64,000 nucleotides of DNA. Origin: Taenia hydatigena. Its lineage: Eukaryota; Platyhelminthes; Cestoda; Cyclophyllidea; Taeniidae. Below the pieces are notes generated by a model. It was given only the letters and a program-made list of their open reading frames with translations, ran no database searches and had not been told where the DNA came from. The translations under genes were made by a program, and so were the position numbers. This document shows positions 26,590-38,935 of this stretch, in pieces (position 1 is the stretch's first letter; every line of letters begins with the position of its first letter). The stretch is taken from contig JADWOT020000010.1 in the NCBI GenBank assembly GCA_036345935.2, forward strand, positions 4,362,587 to 4,426,586, in the 5' to 3' direction.

Positions 26590-27290
26590 AGGTGCTTGTG
26601 ATTCAATGAAGGGCACGTGGCGCGGGATGTCTGTCGGTGTCGTCTGGCGTGAGCTTTGGACAGCATACCTTGTACTTGAATTCGTAGGAGCAGGCAGCAC
26701 TTGCTTTTGTGCTTTCATAGCTTGCTGGAAAGTCGTGCATCGTAGGGCATGCGAAGGATGTGGAAGAGAATGAGAAGTCCACTGTTGCTAATGCAGTCTA
26801 AAATAAAAGTACTGCCAATTCCAGAATGCTTCCCCTATGTTTCTTTTGCAGCTAAAGCTCTTCTGACGTATGAAGCAGGTTAAGGAAATCGAGGCATAAT
26901 TGGGTAAAGAAATTGTCAAGTCATTCATGAAGATTGCGATAGAACTAGCGATGTTGCATTTTAGGCCAATTGTTACCATGCACCAGGAAGAACAGTGGAG
27001 GCAGTTACAATGCCTTTTGATGCATAGTAAGGCAGTGCTTTGCACAAATGTGATTATTTCATAATGCGATATGGCCAAGCCTCATTTGAAAGCGATGGGC
27101 AACTGCTCTAAAAAATACATCCTCAAAGCAATGTACCTGTCAAACTCGTGATGACAGACATTCATTAATTTATTCTGCATGTTACCATCCAGCAGACAGA
27201 AGCCAAATCCTTGTCCCTAAAATGTAATGGAAATGGAAAATCGCATAATCAGACGTACTGCACTTTCAAATATCGCACGATGTTCACATG
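26590..27290 (-). pseudogene. Paralogous block R2, partner of 11.15-11.88 kb
   Basis: Aligns with the 11.15 kb block from GGGCACGTG (about 26,611) through GACAGCATACCTTGTA, to the matching TATTGCACG / TATCGCACG motif near its right end. The minus-strand peptide matches its partner (L-A-I-S-H-Y-E-I-I-T-F, then S-W-C-M-V-T-I-G, then L-P-N-Y-A-S). Further upstream, in the same frame, are Y-I-A-L-R-M-Y and a TAA where the partner has Gln. The partner's longer frame therefore appears to be the less damaged one. Function unknown. Confidence 0.45.
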
Positions 27291-27854
27291 TGCGATCACA
27301 ATGCGCTGAAAGGTGGAATCGAAGTAAAGAATCAACGGAATGAAGTGGAAAATTAGGAGCTCAGACTTACCTATCAAAACTAATGTCGCATCAATTTCTG
27401 CATCTCGTTCAACCTTGCTTAGCTTCAAATACCTCTGTTGCATTTTCAAGGAAAGCGAGACATCGCTTCATATAAAAGTCACGTGGTTGTCGTGGTGTGG
27501 GGAAGTTGACCATGTTTGTATCCGTGGAAGTGGGCACCGTGGGCACCTTGCGGATGCGATAACTCGGTCAGGTTGCAGCAAGACACAAAATGGTTAACTT
27601 CGCACCCTGATTCACATGTTCCTCACAATGGAGCTCGAATTGAGTGTACTCACAACTGAGCAGAACCTGTGGTTTCATTGATCTGAGCTGTGTAGTGATG
27701 GTAAATTCTTAGGACCATATACCGTTTAAGGCAAGGTTGAGCATTGACGGCTGTAGCAAGTAATACATTGTCGCCAAGTAATCCTACTTCTATTTCCAGT
27801 TGTTAAAATTTGATGCTACGAAGAATGGCCACTCTTCTGCTAATGCTGTGATGA
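27291..27854. other. Unassigned sequence with a possible splice donor
   Basis: A minus-strand segment near 27,449-27,371 ends in a good donor (GATAG then GTAAGT). Without an acceptor or a recognisable peptide I do not call an exon. Confidence 0.3.
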
Positions 27855-28061
27855 TTATGGCCTTTTAATGTACCTTGTAGGTAAGAAGAGGAAAGACAAT
27901 TCACGCCAAGTTCGGCAGGAGTGAATCAATTCTCCACTGGCTGTATCATATAATACAATAAAGGTATCCAAGGCCATTGCTGCAAATGACATATTTTCAC
28001 TTGACAGATATCTCCGTCTTCCATGTAGCAAACGAACGTGTAAACGTACAGGCATGGCCAC
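27855..28061 (-). pseudogene. Possible C-terminal fragment of the F-box-like family
   Basis: Sixty-eight codons on the minus strand containing V-R-L-H, R-Y-L-S-S-E-N and T-F-I-V-L-Y-D. The copy at 1.65 kb has F-R-L-H, K-Y-Y-V-E-D and T-I-Y-V-V-D-D in the same order. The strand matches the cluster. Too short and too divergent for a firm assignment. Confidence 0.25.
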
Positions 28062-31000
28062 GATTCGATATATCTGTGGTTAGATAAGCAACGGCAAAAT
28101 ATTAAAAACTAACCGAAGGTGAATCTGGTGAACATCTAAATGATTGATTGGGTTCTTTTCATCCATTAAAGAATTAGGTAGTCTGCTTAATAATTAGTCC
28201 GAAGGTGTACTTGCGGTGCGGTGTCACTATTATTGACATAACAACAAAGACGTGGCATTGAATAGTGAATACTGATAAGCTGGTTAGTAAGTGAAACACT
28301 CTGCTGCAGACAATGGAAAAATGGTAGCAGCAAATAGACAAATCGGGAAAGTTGTGCGTAGGTAGGGTGCAATGGTTGACGACGATTAGGTTGCTTTACT
28401 GGAGCATGCTGTGTTTGGCAGAAAAACCCATAAAAGAATATAGGGCAAGGCGCTTGGAGGCAGTGGGCTCGAAGTGTGTGTGGGCGTATGCCATCATTCA
28501 TCGGTCCTTATCTTGCATTTTTGTATGGTGAGTATCGATGTAGCTCGGTCTACGAGCTTTTATTGTATGGCTGATCGTACGGAGGCCTAAAATTCATGCA
28601 AAGTAGAGGAAGTCGGTGGTTGGGTTGCGACTGCAGGCTTACTGTTCGCCGGCGGCATTGGATGTCTGAATTGCTGTCGCGCATCGCGTTGCAAGTGGCT
28701 AGCTTGGGTTAATACGACAGGGGTAGAAGCAAATCTCTATCTTGAAATACACTAACCTACTTATGCTGCATAGCCGAGGACTATAGCCATATCATGATAA
28801 CCAAGAGAAAAGGTTATGGACAGATCAGAAATACATAACAATCCTGCCGGCTAATTTCTGCAGATAAATCGGCCTAAAAATTGTGTGTTCAAAAGTCCCA
28901 GCTTCCATCACGTGTACACGAAGCTATTTTAGATGTGGCTGTTTGCAATGTGTTTATGATTGTAACGCTACCTGCAATGGAGGCTCGGATCGCTCAACTG
29001 CACCGATTAGCAAATGGAATATTTGGTTCTTTCGTCTACAATGTATTTAAAACTGTGGATGCGGAATCAAATTTATAGGTGTCCTTTTGCATCCTACGGA
29101 TTGCTGGTTGAACTTTGCAAAGTAACAATAAATAGAACAGGAAGAGATACTAGTTCGTTCCAAAAAGTACGAGGAACAAGGGTGCTTGAGGAATCCCACA
29201 GAGCATAATTCCTGTTGTCGCAAGCCAATCCCTGTAGCAAAGTATTGGCAGAAGGAATTCAGATCTGATCGACCACCGCTTTTCCTTATATTTTTCGTCC
29301 TATTGCACTCCTACGAAGACTTCTTTGGAATCCATCGAAATTGGCTGTGGTTGTTAATGAAACCAACACATTTGGCAAGTTGGTCCCCATGTCTAGCTTA
29401 GAATTAGGAGGGCGAAATTAAAACCTCAACCTGTGTTCGCGGTAGTAGCCTGCCGCATATACGGCCTAATGTGCGTGAGGTCGACTCAAGCGTTTCATTA
29501 CTTTTCCTTAGCAGAATGTAGTAGTTATTCCATTGTAGGAATAAAGGGACCAATTCAGTTCCGGCTGGAGGTCGTTACATCCCACACAGGCGCCCAACCT
29601 CGAGCCACGCCAAGAGCGTTTACTTATCACAAAAGGGATAAAAGAGATAGGCAATGATATTGGGTGTCGGAATCCGTTCAGGTATGTATTTTCTACCTTG
29701 TCCTCTTGTAAAGCTCTGACAGGCGGCGTCGTCAGCTTTGGCGACTATAGCGCTCCCAATAATGATCGATTTCACCCTTTTGCCACATTTTAGGTTGGGA
29801 TTTGGCCAAAACACGCTCACTTCAGTGTTCGACTGGCGGTTCCACGTGATGGTAACTTGCAGAGAAGAATAGTAAGGAGTTAGTGGTCGGATAGGTGGGC
29901 ATTAAAAAAGTAGTAGAAGGCACGATGAGCGTCAAATCGCTGCTTTTCTTCTCCAATTTTCAAAAAGGAATCGGTAGTCTGGCCAACTATAATTCCACGC
30001 CCTTTCGTGCAACACCCCATTTTTGTGCTCATTGTCTCAAGACGTCAAAATAGCATGAAACGTTGTTTGGATTAACATGTGTGTGTAAGATGAGCTAATT
30101 TTACCAGCAGGCAGCATAAGGTTTTGCTTGGTTATTCAGCCTAATTGTCTTTAGGGAATGTCTGCGCGAAGAGCTAGGAGAAATAGGTTGCTGGTCGAGG
30201 AGATTTTCACAGTCAAAAGCGCTCTTGTACCTTCAAAGTTGTCAAAATTAATACATTTTAAGGATTCGCCTTGAGAGCACAAATAAATGTGGTTACATAT
30301 TGATTAAAGGAGACGTGATTTGTTACACTCACATTCAAAGGAACCTAAAGCGCCAGATTCTTTGTTTGTCTTCTTTTCTGCGCACGCTTATATATTGCAA
30401 TCCTGGTTTGCAAGACATCTGTAATAAAGTGTCCGTTACTGCAGAAGGAAAAAAAATTGATAGCGACTGTCGTAATTGACATCCAGCATGTCTACTTGGT
30501 TGCTTGTTATTCCCCATTGCTTTACCATAGTTCTGGTGCCTGTAAACGAAGGTTTCGGGGTCATCATCTACTTCTTCGATTACTTCTGCATGCAATAGCA
30601 TTGAGATAATTGACGGAATTACCGTGGCTGCACTCAGTGTGCAGCTGATCACTACAGTCGCCTCTTCAGTGATTCTCGTATCTGTAGGCACCGATTGTAT
30701 TTGTAGCCAAACTGAAGGAATGAAACCGGGAAAGCGGTACAATAGAAGGGGAAGGGAATGCCACGCAACCTCCAGCACCAAATCACTTATTTGTTCTTTT
30801 TTGCTCTGTCTCTTTAATTAACCTTTTATTGAGCATGACTGACAATAAGCATTTGGGTCGATACTTCCGAGGCGTATAAAATGTTTAGGGAGTAGACGAA
30901 GCAGACTTCAAATGAAAGGCTGCTGAAGAAGTCAAGAACTGATCTAACGACCGCGGAGAATACAGCACTGTTGAAATGGACTGGTCCGAAGTGCAATTTG

Positions 31001-31104
31001 AATAGTGAAAAGGCGTCGAGTGATGGCGACTTGGGTGAACAAACTAATGGTTTCGAAGAAGCTCATCAATTTTCGAACTCAGCACATCACAGCGTCAGGA
31101 TTAC
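28062..31104. other. Mostly unassigned; one long minus-strand open frame
   Basis: At 30,335-30,781 the minus strand is open for 148 codons, and for about 165 if counted from the preceding stop. It contains an acidic E-E-V-D-D-D-P-E-T segment. There is no ATG start, no similarity to other sequence here and no domain I know. A frame of this length could arise by chance in 64 kb, so it is noted and not called as a gene. Confidence 0.35.
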
Positions 31105-31425
31105 TTAGGCGGTCTGCAATTGTACTGAAGGTCGAGGCAGATTATAAGTCAGCAGCAGCATCCAAGCACACGCTGATTTAATGCTGACGAAAATTAAGGA
31201 TTCTTTGCCCCTTAGTTGCCTGCTTTTAAGGTGACGAAATATTTTGATTTTATCGAATAGCCATGCAAATAATATTTGAGGGAACTCTCCTAGTGGTTGC
31301 ATTCTTAGGCAGATTGGAAAAACGATGCGATTTGGGGTGCGCACAACGCAGAAAATGGCATGGGTGCTTGAAGCGTTAATCACACCTGATGCATCTTCGT
31401 CTTTATCATTCAGTAAGAAAATCAA
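31105..31425 (-). pseudogene. C-terminal part of the 32 kb F-box-like copy
   Basis: A 106-codon minus-strand frame reading D-K-D-E-D-A near its start (compare D-T-D-E-D-A in the 1.65 kb copy), then A-I-F-C-V-V-R-T-P-N-R (compare V-F-L-S-I-V-N-P-T-R-R in the intact copy). It lies about 1 kb downstream of the F-box core at 32.44-32.79 kb on the same strand, so it is probably the 3' part of that copy separated by an insertion of several hundred bases. First codon is not ATG-supported. Confidence 0.35.
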
Positions 31426-32439
31426 AAGTCACACGTTGCTCAGGCGTGCACATGGATTTTAAAATGAAGAAGAGCGATTTAAGCACATTCATTGCACAGG
31501 TGTGTCCACCGAAGTAAAGTGAATGTTTGTCTACAGATGACATTTCTAAATCGGCTTTCTAGGCAGAGTACTTTTACGTCCTGGTGATTACACTGCATAC
31601 AATCAAAAAGGACATTTTTAGTTGCGGGGCTTGTCACGAAAGATTTCCAGCGCTGGATGTAAAATCAACCTTACTACCATTTTATGCCTGTAAAGGCGAC
31701 TAAACGCAGTTGAATTTCTACTTGTGTTTGCATCATTGTCGGTTCGTCTCAAGTGGCGTGCGCGTTGGCGAAGTGACTCAAAGTTACTTGAATGAAACAC
31801 ACACACTGAATGCAGCTCTTCCTGATAAAAGAAAGTTGAAATGGTTCTCACCACTGCGAAGGCATCAAGAGCGTGGACCATTTGTGAAACGTGTCTTGAG
31901 AGTGGCCTCCTTGCGGTGAGATAGGCACGAAGTCCTTGCGCAGAGACGTGATGCATTGGATTCTAGTGCCGTTAAGGTAAAGGAACAAACACTTTGTCTG
32001 TCTTAGTGGTAGGTCGATTAGAGCATATTTTAAACAAATTATGAGAAGTTTCGCGACGGTCATAAAACCGAAAATCTGCTCTGAATTGATCTCTGCAAAT
32101 ATTTGTCTGATACCTTTCCAGTTTGCGCAAGACTGTTACCAGAATTAAAGCCTTCAGCAAGTTCAGTCAGTACCTTATGTCATGGAGGCCTATGTTAGCA
32201 GGATTCATCACGCTTAGGGCGATCTCAAGTCAAGCTTTTCCTATTTCAACAATGGTACGAAGATGCAGCAGACATACAAAAGGGCTGTGGTGCTATTGGC
32301 ATAGTCTGCAAGTCATGCCAGCCATTTCGGCATCGCGAAATGAATTTCGCTCCAGTCGGCTCTCTTACGTATATTTCGTATTGCACAATCTATCTTTCCT
32401 CCTTTATTTCCATTTCGGACTCTTTGATATTGCAGTGCG

Positions 32440-32789
32440 TGGAGTTGACATGTCTAAATACAGCGTTGTGCAAACTCGTTTGTCAATCCACTTCCGCTTG
32501 TTGACGTATGAATGGGGCGTTTGCAGGAAGAGAATCCACTCCCAGCTTGGGTGTGCTGTGCAAACATTTACGATGTGAACATTACCAAATTAGTTGCACA
32601 ATATTTGACTAAATTCCGATGGGGGTCCGTGATTTTCTTACTGTTCGATCTCACCTGCAAGATGCATTCATTAATTAACTGTCAAGTAGAACTACTCGAC
32701 TGCCAATGAGAGCGAACAATTTAATGCACCTTACTCGGTGAACCATTTATTTTAAGGGTCTAGGAGGTTCAACTTACTTCTAACCTCAT
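32440..32789 (-). pseudogene. F-box-like family member, broken two-exon copy
   Basis: Exon 1 is 12 nt (32,789-32,778, Met-Arg-Leu-Glu), followed by GTAAGT; the intron ends CTTGCAG before exon 2 at 32,654 (123 nt). This is almost the same length and position as in the intact gene at 17.8 kb. Exon 2 begins with K-K-I-T-D, shifts frame within the F-box, has a TAA at the position of the family's Tyr, then continues V-H-I-V-N-V-C, P-S-W-E-W-I-L and R-K-W-I-D-K-R-V-C-T-T-L-Y. The match to the intact copy is strong, including 19 identical bases over the D-K-R region. Clearly a pseudogene as assembled. Confidence 0.65.
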
Positions 32790-34280
32790 TTTACAAATTT
32801 TGGCGGAGGCTTCGGATCACTCGTGAAATGAGTTTATTTCGAGTGGGTGCGAGAACAAAAATCGTCTTTATGGTTGAGACGTAGGAGGTAATCAACCTTG
32901 GGAGTGCCACTTATATGCAGTTCGAAGGATGCAATATTACATCACTTAACCCCTGAGATGACCTGTTGCCCTGTCCGATGTTTTTTTGTATGTCATACTA
33001 TCGCAAAAGAGGCCTTACTTCCGTACAGAAACCATCTGCTACACGCTTTTGCATCGGAAATGTTGCTGAACTATGTTTAGTATACCGTTATTGATTTATT
33101 GGCTTATATAATGAGTCAAGCTACTCGATAGGCCTTCAATATTAAGGCATTTGATCTCAAAAATGCTCATGAGCCTTGTTCAGGATTCTTGCGCTATGTC
33201 CTTGATTTGATTCCTTTGGTATATTGTTGTGCATTCCGACATTCAATGCTGATTTTGGACACATTTGGCTCCTTAAACTGTCATTCACAGAGGCAAAGCC
33301 TTTGCTTTTACGTCTTCAAGCGTCTAAATAGTCTAAAGCCCTACTCATTAGGCTGCTATTAGTTATCATGTCCCTCCAGAATGACATTAATCTCTATCAA
33401 GGTGCAGATTAGTGCGTAATTAGACCTTTACAATGAAATGGATTTCTGTCAGATAGTGTACTTTACGTCATTTGCCCTTCGCAATGATTTTCATGCACGT
33501 ACATAAGCTTATTATTACAGCACTTTGTCTTCAGTGAGTTGGCTGTGTTTCGAGCCTCATTGAAAACAATTTCCTTCTCTTAGCCAAATATGCATATCCC
33601 GCCCATGCAGTATGTCGCATTTGCAAGCCTGACGCGTTTCACTCTATGCGCTTTACAGTTGTATTTAAAACGATTTCTCGGATAGCCATTTAATAAAAAA
33701 ATCGTGCAGAGGTACGCAACCCGGAAAACGTGCCTAATGTGCAACCAATTCGTTCCCACTTTGCAAAAGATGTTAAAAAGTAGACTCTTATTGTTGGTTA
33801 CAAAACTTCGTTTAACCAAGTAGATTTATTTTGCAAAGTAAGATAATCACGTTGCTGCTTATGTGCTACCCAATTAGTAGCGAGTTCTTACCCACCAGCA
33901 GCGGCAAAGAGTTGTCACCGCACACCAATGACTAAACCTTACCCAGTGGATTTGATGGAGATACTTTCGCCATTGTCCATGCTTCTGCTACCTCCAGATT
34001 CCACTACAACCTGTAGGCGCTTGAGAGGCCAAAAATAGTTTCGTCAAGCTAACATTAGTAATATGTCTGAAGTGCAGGTAAAATGTACCACCTTCGTGTC
34101 ATAATGAAGTTTTGAATCAGGAAGAGAACGAAAGGCTGTTGCCTGCGTCAGTTACATTCTAGTTATTTAATTGAGTTAGTTTGGCGAGTAGAGAGAGTCG
34201 CGCGGTGCTAATGTCAACTTGGGTTCACGGGCTTGCATTTGCCTCCAAATAACAGCTTGCCAACCCCATTCAAATGTATC
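32790..34280. other. Unassigned sequence
   Basis: No supportable exon or RNA gene. The first 60 bases resemble the conserved 5' block of the F-box family upstream of the 32,789 start. Confidence 0.4.
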
Positions 34281-34593
34281 TCACCAATTCACCAATGCAT
34301 TCACGAGAGGCGAATTATTCACAAAGCTTCGTTTTTTAACAAAGATCATGAAGAAATCTATCCGTCTTTTTCTTTTTTTCACATCCCACTTAATAGTCGC
34401 GCCCAGTGTTTGTTCAAAAGACTTGATCGTCACAGTGCCTAGAACCCCGACCTTAATTATGAGACGAATCTTCGGACCTATTGCTGTAGATGATAAGACC
34501 ATGCAAAAATTGTGCATGGTGTATTTAAGCTTGAGTTGAGCTGGAGGCAGTGTCAGTTAAATATTAAATGATGCAGTTTGCCACTAAGTCCAT
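34281..34593 (-). pseudogene. F-box-like remnant D crossing the palindrome's left outer edge
   Basis: The family 5' block (CAGAGTTCGCGAT) precedes an ATG at 34,593 encoding Met-Asp-Leu, but the donor is damaged. Downstream the minus strand reads I-G-P-K-I-R-L-I-I-K, aligning with L-P-P-H-L-R-I-N-I-C-K of the 52.5 kb copy, and later A-T-I-K-W-D. Similarity to the right arm stops near 34,357, inside this remnant, so the two mirror copies have different 3' ends. Confidence 0.4.
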
Positions 34594-35445
34594 ATCGCGA
34601 ACTCTGGCAGACCCCTTTGATCCCTCGTAGCAAGAGCTGAGTAGAAATAAGTGATGGCACACCGCTGTTCTTCACTACTAAACAACGAGAACTAAGCAAC
34701 CTTTGAAGTGCCACTTCAGTGGACTAAGTCATACGTTTGAATTCGTATTCTGTAGTAACAAAACCTTACAACTTTTTGAGTCCCTTCGAAACATGATGGG
34801 TCTGTATGGCAGCAGTAGTTTCATTTATCCTGTTTTATAATTAGTGCTGCCTTGCTAGCTGGAGTAAGAACTGCTTTTTAAGTTCGGTATTAGTTGTCGC
34901 CAGTGTTGGCTCAACGGAGCTCCAACACAAGTAGTGGTGTCATCCAACCTCTTCATGATAGATGAAAATACGCATTGACGGTTGATCGACACAAATGCAA
35001 ATCCCAATCCCACAGTCTTCCGTCCCATGCATTATTTTATAGCGACGGCTGCAAACAGGAGACGGTATAAGTCAAAGCATTGAACTGCCTGGAGACGTTG
35101 ATATCAGACCCTTATTCAAGCTGCGATAGCGTAAGCCTCCCCAAATATCCTGACATCCTTCCACCATCCCTCAAATTAACTAGCCCCCAACGTTCGGCTT
35201 CAACTTTGACAATGTCTTGGCCCAGACCACTCTCATCGTCCTGCGTTCGATTCCTCTCCTTTTGCCAGGATTGACACAGGTCGATTAAACTAGACGATGG
35301 AAACGGTAATCGAATTCACCGATTCTGCACCTGCCCTGGTCAAGGCCACATTACGATGAATCTCATCTTTGCTTAACCATGGTGACAATCCTGCATTTTT
35401 GGTGCATTTATTCTCTACAAGGCAAATCCTCGTAGATAGTTCTCT

Positions 35446-35817
35446 CTAATGAGATGGCGTAGTAATGATACAGCTTATCGGTGCTCTTGCATCAGCGGAA
35501 TACTCTCTCATCGCGAGCTGACGATTGAAGTCCTCCATGTTGTTGTAGCAAAGTGCTGCTTGAACGAAATTAAGTGGACAGGATTTGGCGCATATACCGA
35601 AAAACACACGGCATAGGTAGCTGTCTAACCATTTTAGATCCTGTGCGCTGTTCTGAATGCTGTCACCGAGGTCCAAAGTGTCCCGGCTTGATCGCGAACT
35701 CCTTGCTTCCTCCCAGATTGCAAATTGTTTTAATCTTTGCTCATAATGGTTTTTGCAGAGGATGCAAATAACAAAAATATTGGCAAAGTTCGACAACGCG
35801 TTAAGAGTTAATGAAAC
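35446..35817 (-). pseudogene. F-box-like copy, left arm
   Basis: After a CAG acceptor at 35,818 the minus strand is open for 124 codons including L-N-A-L-S-N-F-A-N-I-F-V-I-C and, later, L-K-W-L-D-S-Y-L-C-R-V-F-F. The second motif matches K-W-I-D-K-R-V-C-A-T-L-Y of the intact member. The P-S-W motif is absent and the F-box half is poorly preserved. No upstream exon 1 was found. Identical in the right arm (45,404-45,775). Confidence 0.4.
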
Positions 35818-36294
35818 CTGCCTGAGACATTAGGACTCCAAATATGAAAAAGCGATTAAAAAAGGTCTCACTCAGGTGATAGAAAATCACCGGACATTTA
35901 TAAACACTGCTTTTATCCAGCCGATTGGGAATGTCTGTTGGCTGACTAAGGTGCGCAAGTAGTGCTTAGAAGTGCTCGGTAGGGCATGTAGAGGTCCTAG
36001 CGGCAGCCTATACAGTATAGGCGGCACGTTTGTTCCAATAATCACCCCATATTAGGTGACCTCAGTTGTGGACAACTTCTCAGGCCTTTGTCGTTGCATC
36101 TTTCTACAAAGTGGGGTGATTTGAATCAAGATAAAGTAGTACGCCAGAGCACGCCTTAGAATGGAATGTAATAAACAATTTTGAATAAAGTGGCATTATA
36201 CAGGCTGGAAGGACTGGATATTCATGCTTCCGAATAGACGAGCATATAATTAAGGTAAATGCCAAACAAGCGCTGATTTGAGGGCTCGATTGCC

Positions 36295-36623
36295 TTAACA
36301 CGGGCTTAGTACGAAGCAATCAAGGCATTTGCCTTCATTCAAAAAAGTACTCGCCGTTTGAAATTGGTCACCATGCTTGAAAGCGTACAGTTGGAAGGCT
36401 GCATTCAATGACAAAATCACTGACCACAACCGTTCTCCATAAATCACACTAAAGAGCACATCCCGCACACCAAAATTTAGGGCTGCGTGCAACTCCCCGA
36501 ATAAATTACCAACGTGTGGCGAATCCGCTTCTAGTTCAGGACTCCCGAGCAGAGATTGACAATGCCAACAACACTTAGATACTTGCATAATAGATCTCCC
36601 AATTCTCCATGAAGGTCCGTGAT
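36295..36623 (-). pseudogene. F-box-like copy with nonsense codon, left arm
   Basis: Minus strand from 36,623 reads I-T-D-L-H-G-E-L-G-D then LLCKYL, V-V-G-I-V-N-L-C and G-V-L-N followed by TAG where the family has Trp of P-S-W. A different frame is open for 97 codons over the same bases but gives no family motif, so it is a shadow. The right-arm mirror (44,598-44,926) has Asn in place of Asp in I-T-D-L because of one base change. Confidence 0.5.
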
Positions 36624-37379
36624 CTTTTAAGATGGGCTTATACAGAAAATCACGTTGCCCAATCCATTTGAAATAAAATGCAAATGACCACTTATTATTT
36701 TATGCTTAATGGTATACGGGGAATGGAATGTCATTAGATTTGGGTTTAGAGGTAGAAAACGAGCTATCCGAGTGGCACATAAAGAAAAGCATGAGTGGAA
36801 TTGCCTGATAAAGCCTGTAAGCGCAGAGTTAATTATACATGCAGAAAAAGATTAGCAAGAGAAAGTGATGAGTAAACAGGGAGTATTGGGCGCCCAGTGG
36901 CAAAGACAGACAGCTAAACTAACTGTTCATTTATTAGCTCCCCCCACGTAAGTATGGCCATTTAATCCCCATAGAGTTGTGCTTTCAAAATTTGACATCT
37001 TTGTGTGGGAAAAGAAAATATGTTTGACATAATCCTTCCAAAGGCAAAATTCTGCAAAACATGGACTTCACAATCACGCGCCAGACGGTACATTTTGTCT
37101 TTTAAAGACGGATTTTAGTTAAGACCAATAGGTGATGACCAGGAGAGGTAAGAGTTTGGCCAGTTGATGACTTCACAAATGAGCATAGTTCTGATCATCT
37201 CTGACCAGAAGCTGCGAAGGAAGTCAAAATTTTAAGAGTAAGATTTTGATCCTGAAATGCGGCCCCATTTTTTCAAGCAGTGACTGAGTCCATGTATTCT
37301 GTCACAGGTTTGTTCAAATTGTGATGTGCAGACATGTGTGTTAATTTTCTTCTACTAGCTTGGGTATTAATACAGCCTC

Positions 37380-37673
37380 TTCATAGTGGAAATGCGCTTC
37401 CAACTTGGAACAGTTGTGTAAACACTGACAATGTAAATGGCGTTGAGATAACTGAATAACAGTCCAACTAATTCCCAATAAAACCCTTAGTATTTTAGCA
37501 TGCAGTTTCAACTAAAAAGCCACTCATTAACTAACTGGTGATGAGTACAACTTGACATGTCATGCCAGGATATTTACAGTCAGTAGAAGACGCCTAGACT
37601 TTACTATGCACTTAAACTGAACAAGTAGCATTTCTATAAAGCCAGAGAGATTCAGCTTACCTCCAGTACCATC
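37380..37673 (-). pseudogene. F-box-like copy C with exon 1, left arm
   Basis: Exon 1 (37,673-37,662, Met-Val-Leu-Glu) is followed by GTAAGC and preceded by the family 5' block. Exon 2 starts after TTTTTAG with K-L-H-A-K-I-L, is frameshifted, then reads F-S-Y-L-N-A-I-Y-I-V-S-V, V-P-S-W-K-R-I, and soon meets several stops. The intron is about 149 nt. The mirror copy starts at 43,549. Confidence 0.5.
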
Positions 37674-37740
37674 TCACAATTTCTGACCAACGCTTTTTAT
37701 CTCTCGTTGCTAGGCAATTAACTTAGCGCAAAGACATGCT

Positions 37741-38140
37741 GCTCTTAAAAGCGCATGCGTCTTGCAGCAAACTTATGTCTGGAAAATTGCAAGTCGAAAT
37801 GATGTTTCGAGTAATTGCATCTAAATTTAAAAAAATCCTACCAAATTATATGTGCTTAATATTATAACACCCTTCAACTCCACCCCATTGCGTACACTCC
37901 CAAGTCCCGTGCCCGTTGGCCTTTGAAACGGTATAATCCTGAATTGGCGTGATACACCGCAACTAAGGCGGCATCGACGTCGCTCACGTGTTAGCCCTTG
38001 CATCGCAACAGAAGAACCTGTTGCCGAAAGGCATGCAGCGCACAATCGAGAAATTACAAATGTGTCTGCACTTTCCACTGACGATCGTCGTTGTGCAGTT
38101 GTGACTGCCGCAACCCGGAGAAAGGTAACAGTAAGGCATT
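37741..38140 (-). repeat. Dispersed repeat R3, left-arm copy
   Basis: Reverse complement of about 43,081-43,480 and related to 8,930-9,260. It lies immediately upstream of F-box-like copy C, so it may represent ancient 5' flank duplicated with that gene. Confidence 0.6.
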
Positions 38141-38935
38141 GCTGCGGGACATATACATTTTAACCTTAGCCCAGCATACTTCATTCCTCCTCTTGATCTC
38201 GTGTCCCACCTCAAACTCGCCTATTAATTATGCCAAGCCGCACTTCTGCTAGATTCTTGGCAACATGGCACCAACTTGACAAGTTTTGTGGACCTTCGAT
38301 CTGCTAAGCTCATGTTGACCTAGCTTTTCTACTGATACGCGATACCTAGCAGATAATTATCGTGGGATCCAACAAATACAGCTAATTGGTAATAAAACAG
38401 GATGCATCTCCCTAAAAACAAAACAATTGTCAAAGACATGTTTTGCTTCTATGGCCAAAAATTCATGTTTCACTTCTCACCTTCCAGCATACAATTTTGT
38501 GCATGCGAATACGGAGCTAAAGGCTACTAATCAAGCCCAAGCGTGTCCGCGTGTGCGTCGCAAAAAATAATTATTTGTCAGTCTCTCTTTGAGGTTTCAT
38601 TTTATACTTTGCTAATTACACTACGGACACCCCATTGACATTGTGGACATGATTTACGTCTAACAGTTTTACAAACACCAACTAACCCAGAATTTAACTA
38701 GGGCGATTTTTGCTACATCTGCCTGATATCTATCAACTACGGTGCAGCAACGAAACGTTCGAAAAGGAATTTGTTTACTAGGCCAAGTTTTGTGAAAAGG
38801 AACTCAACCGAAGTCAAAAGCAGCTCAGTAAACAGCGTAGTTTACAATTGTAGCCCACAAATAGTGTCAAGATTGATATTTGACTTTACGAATGTAGCGT
38901 CAACATAGATTCTTGCATTATCTTGCAGTGAGAAG

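Noticed and set aside
27249..27449. Candidate exon ending in a GTAAGT donor
   Set aside because: No acceptor or recognisable peptide; a good donor alone is common by chance.
35240..35256. GTTCGATTCC resembling a tRNA T loop
   Set aside because: No paired stem, anticodon arm or A box in the expected positions.
36295..36588. 97-codon minus-strand open frame (mirror at 44,633-44,926)
   Set aside because: A neighbouring frame over the same bases carries the F-box-like motifs, so this frame is a shadow of a pseudogene.
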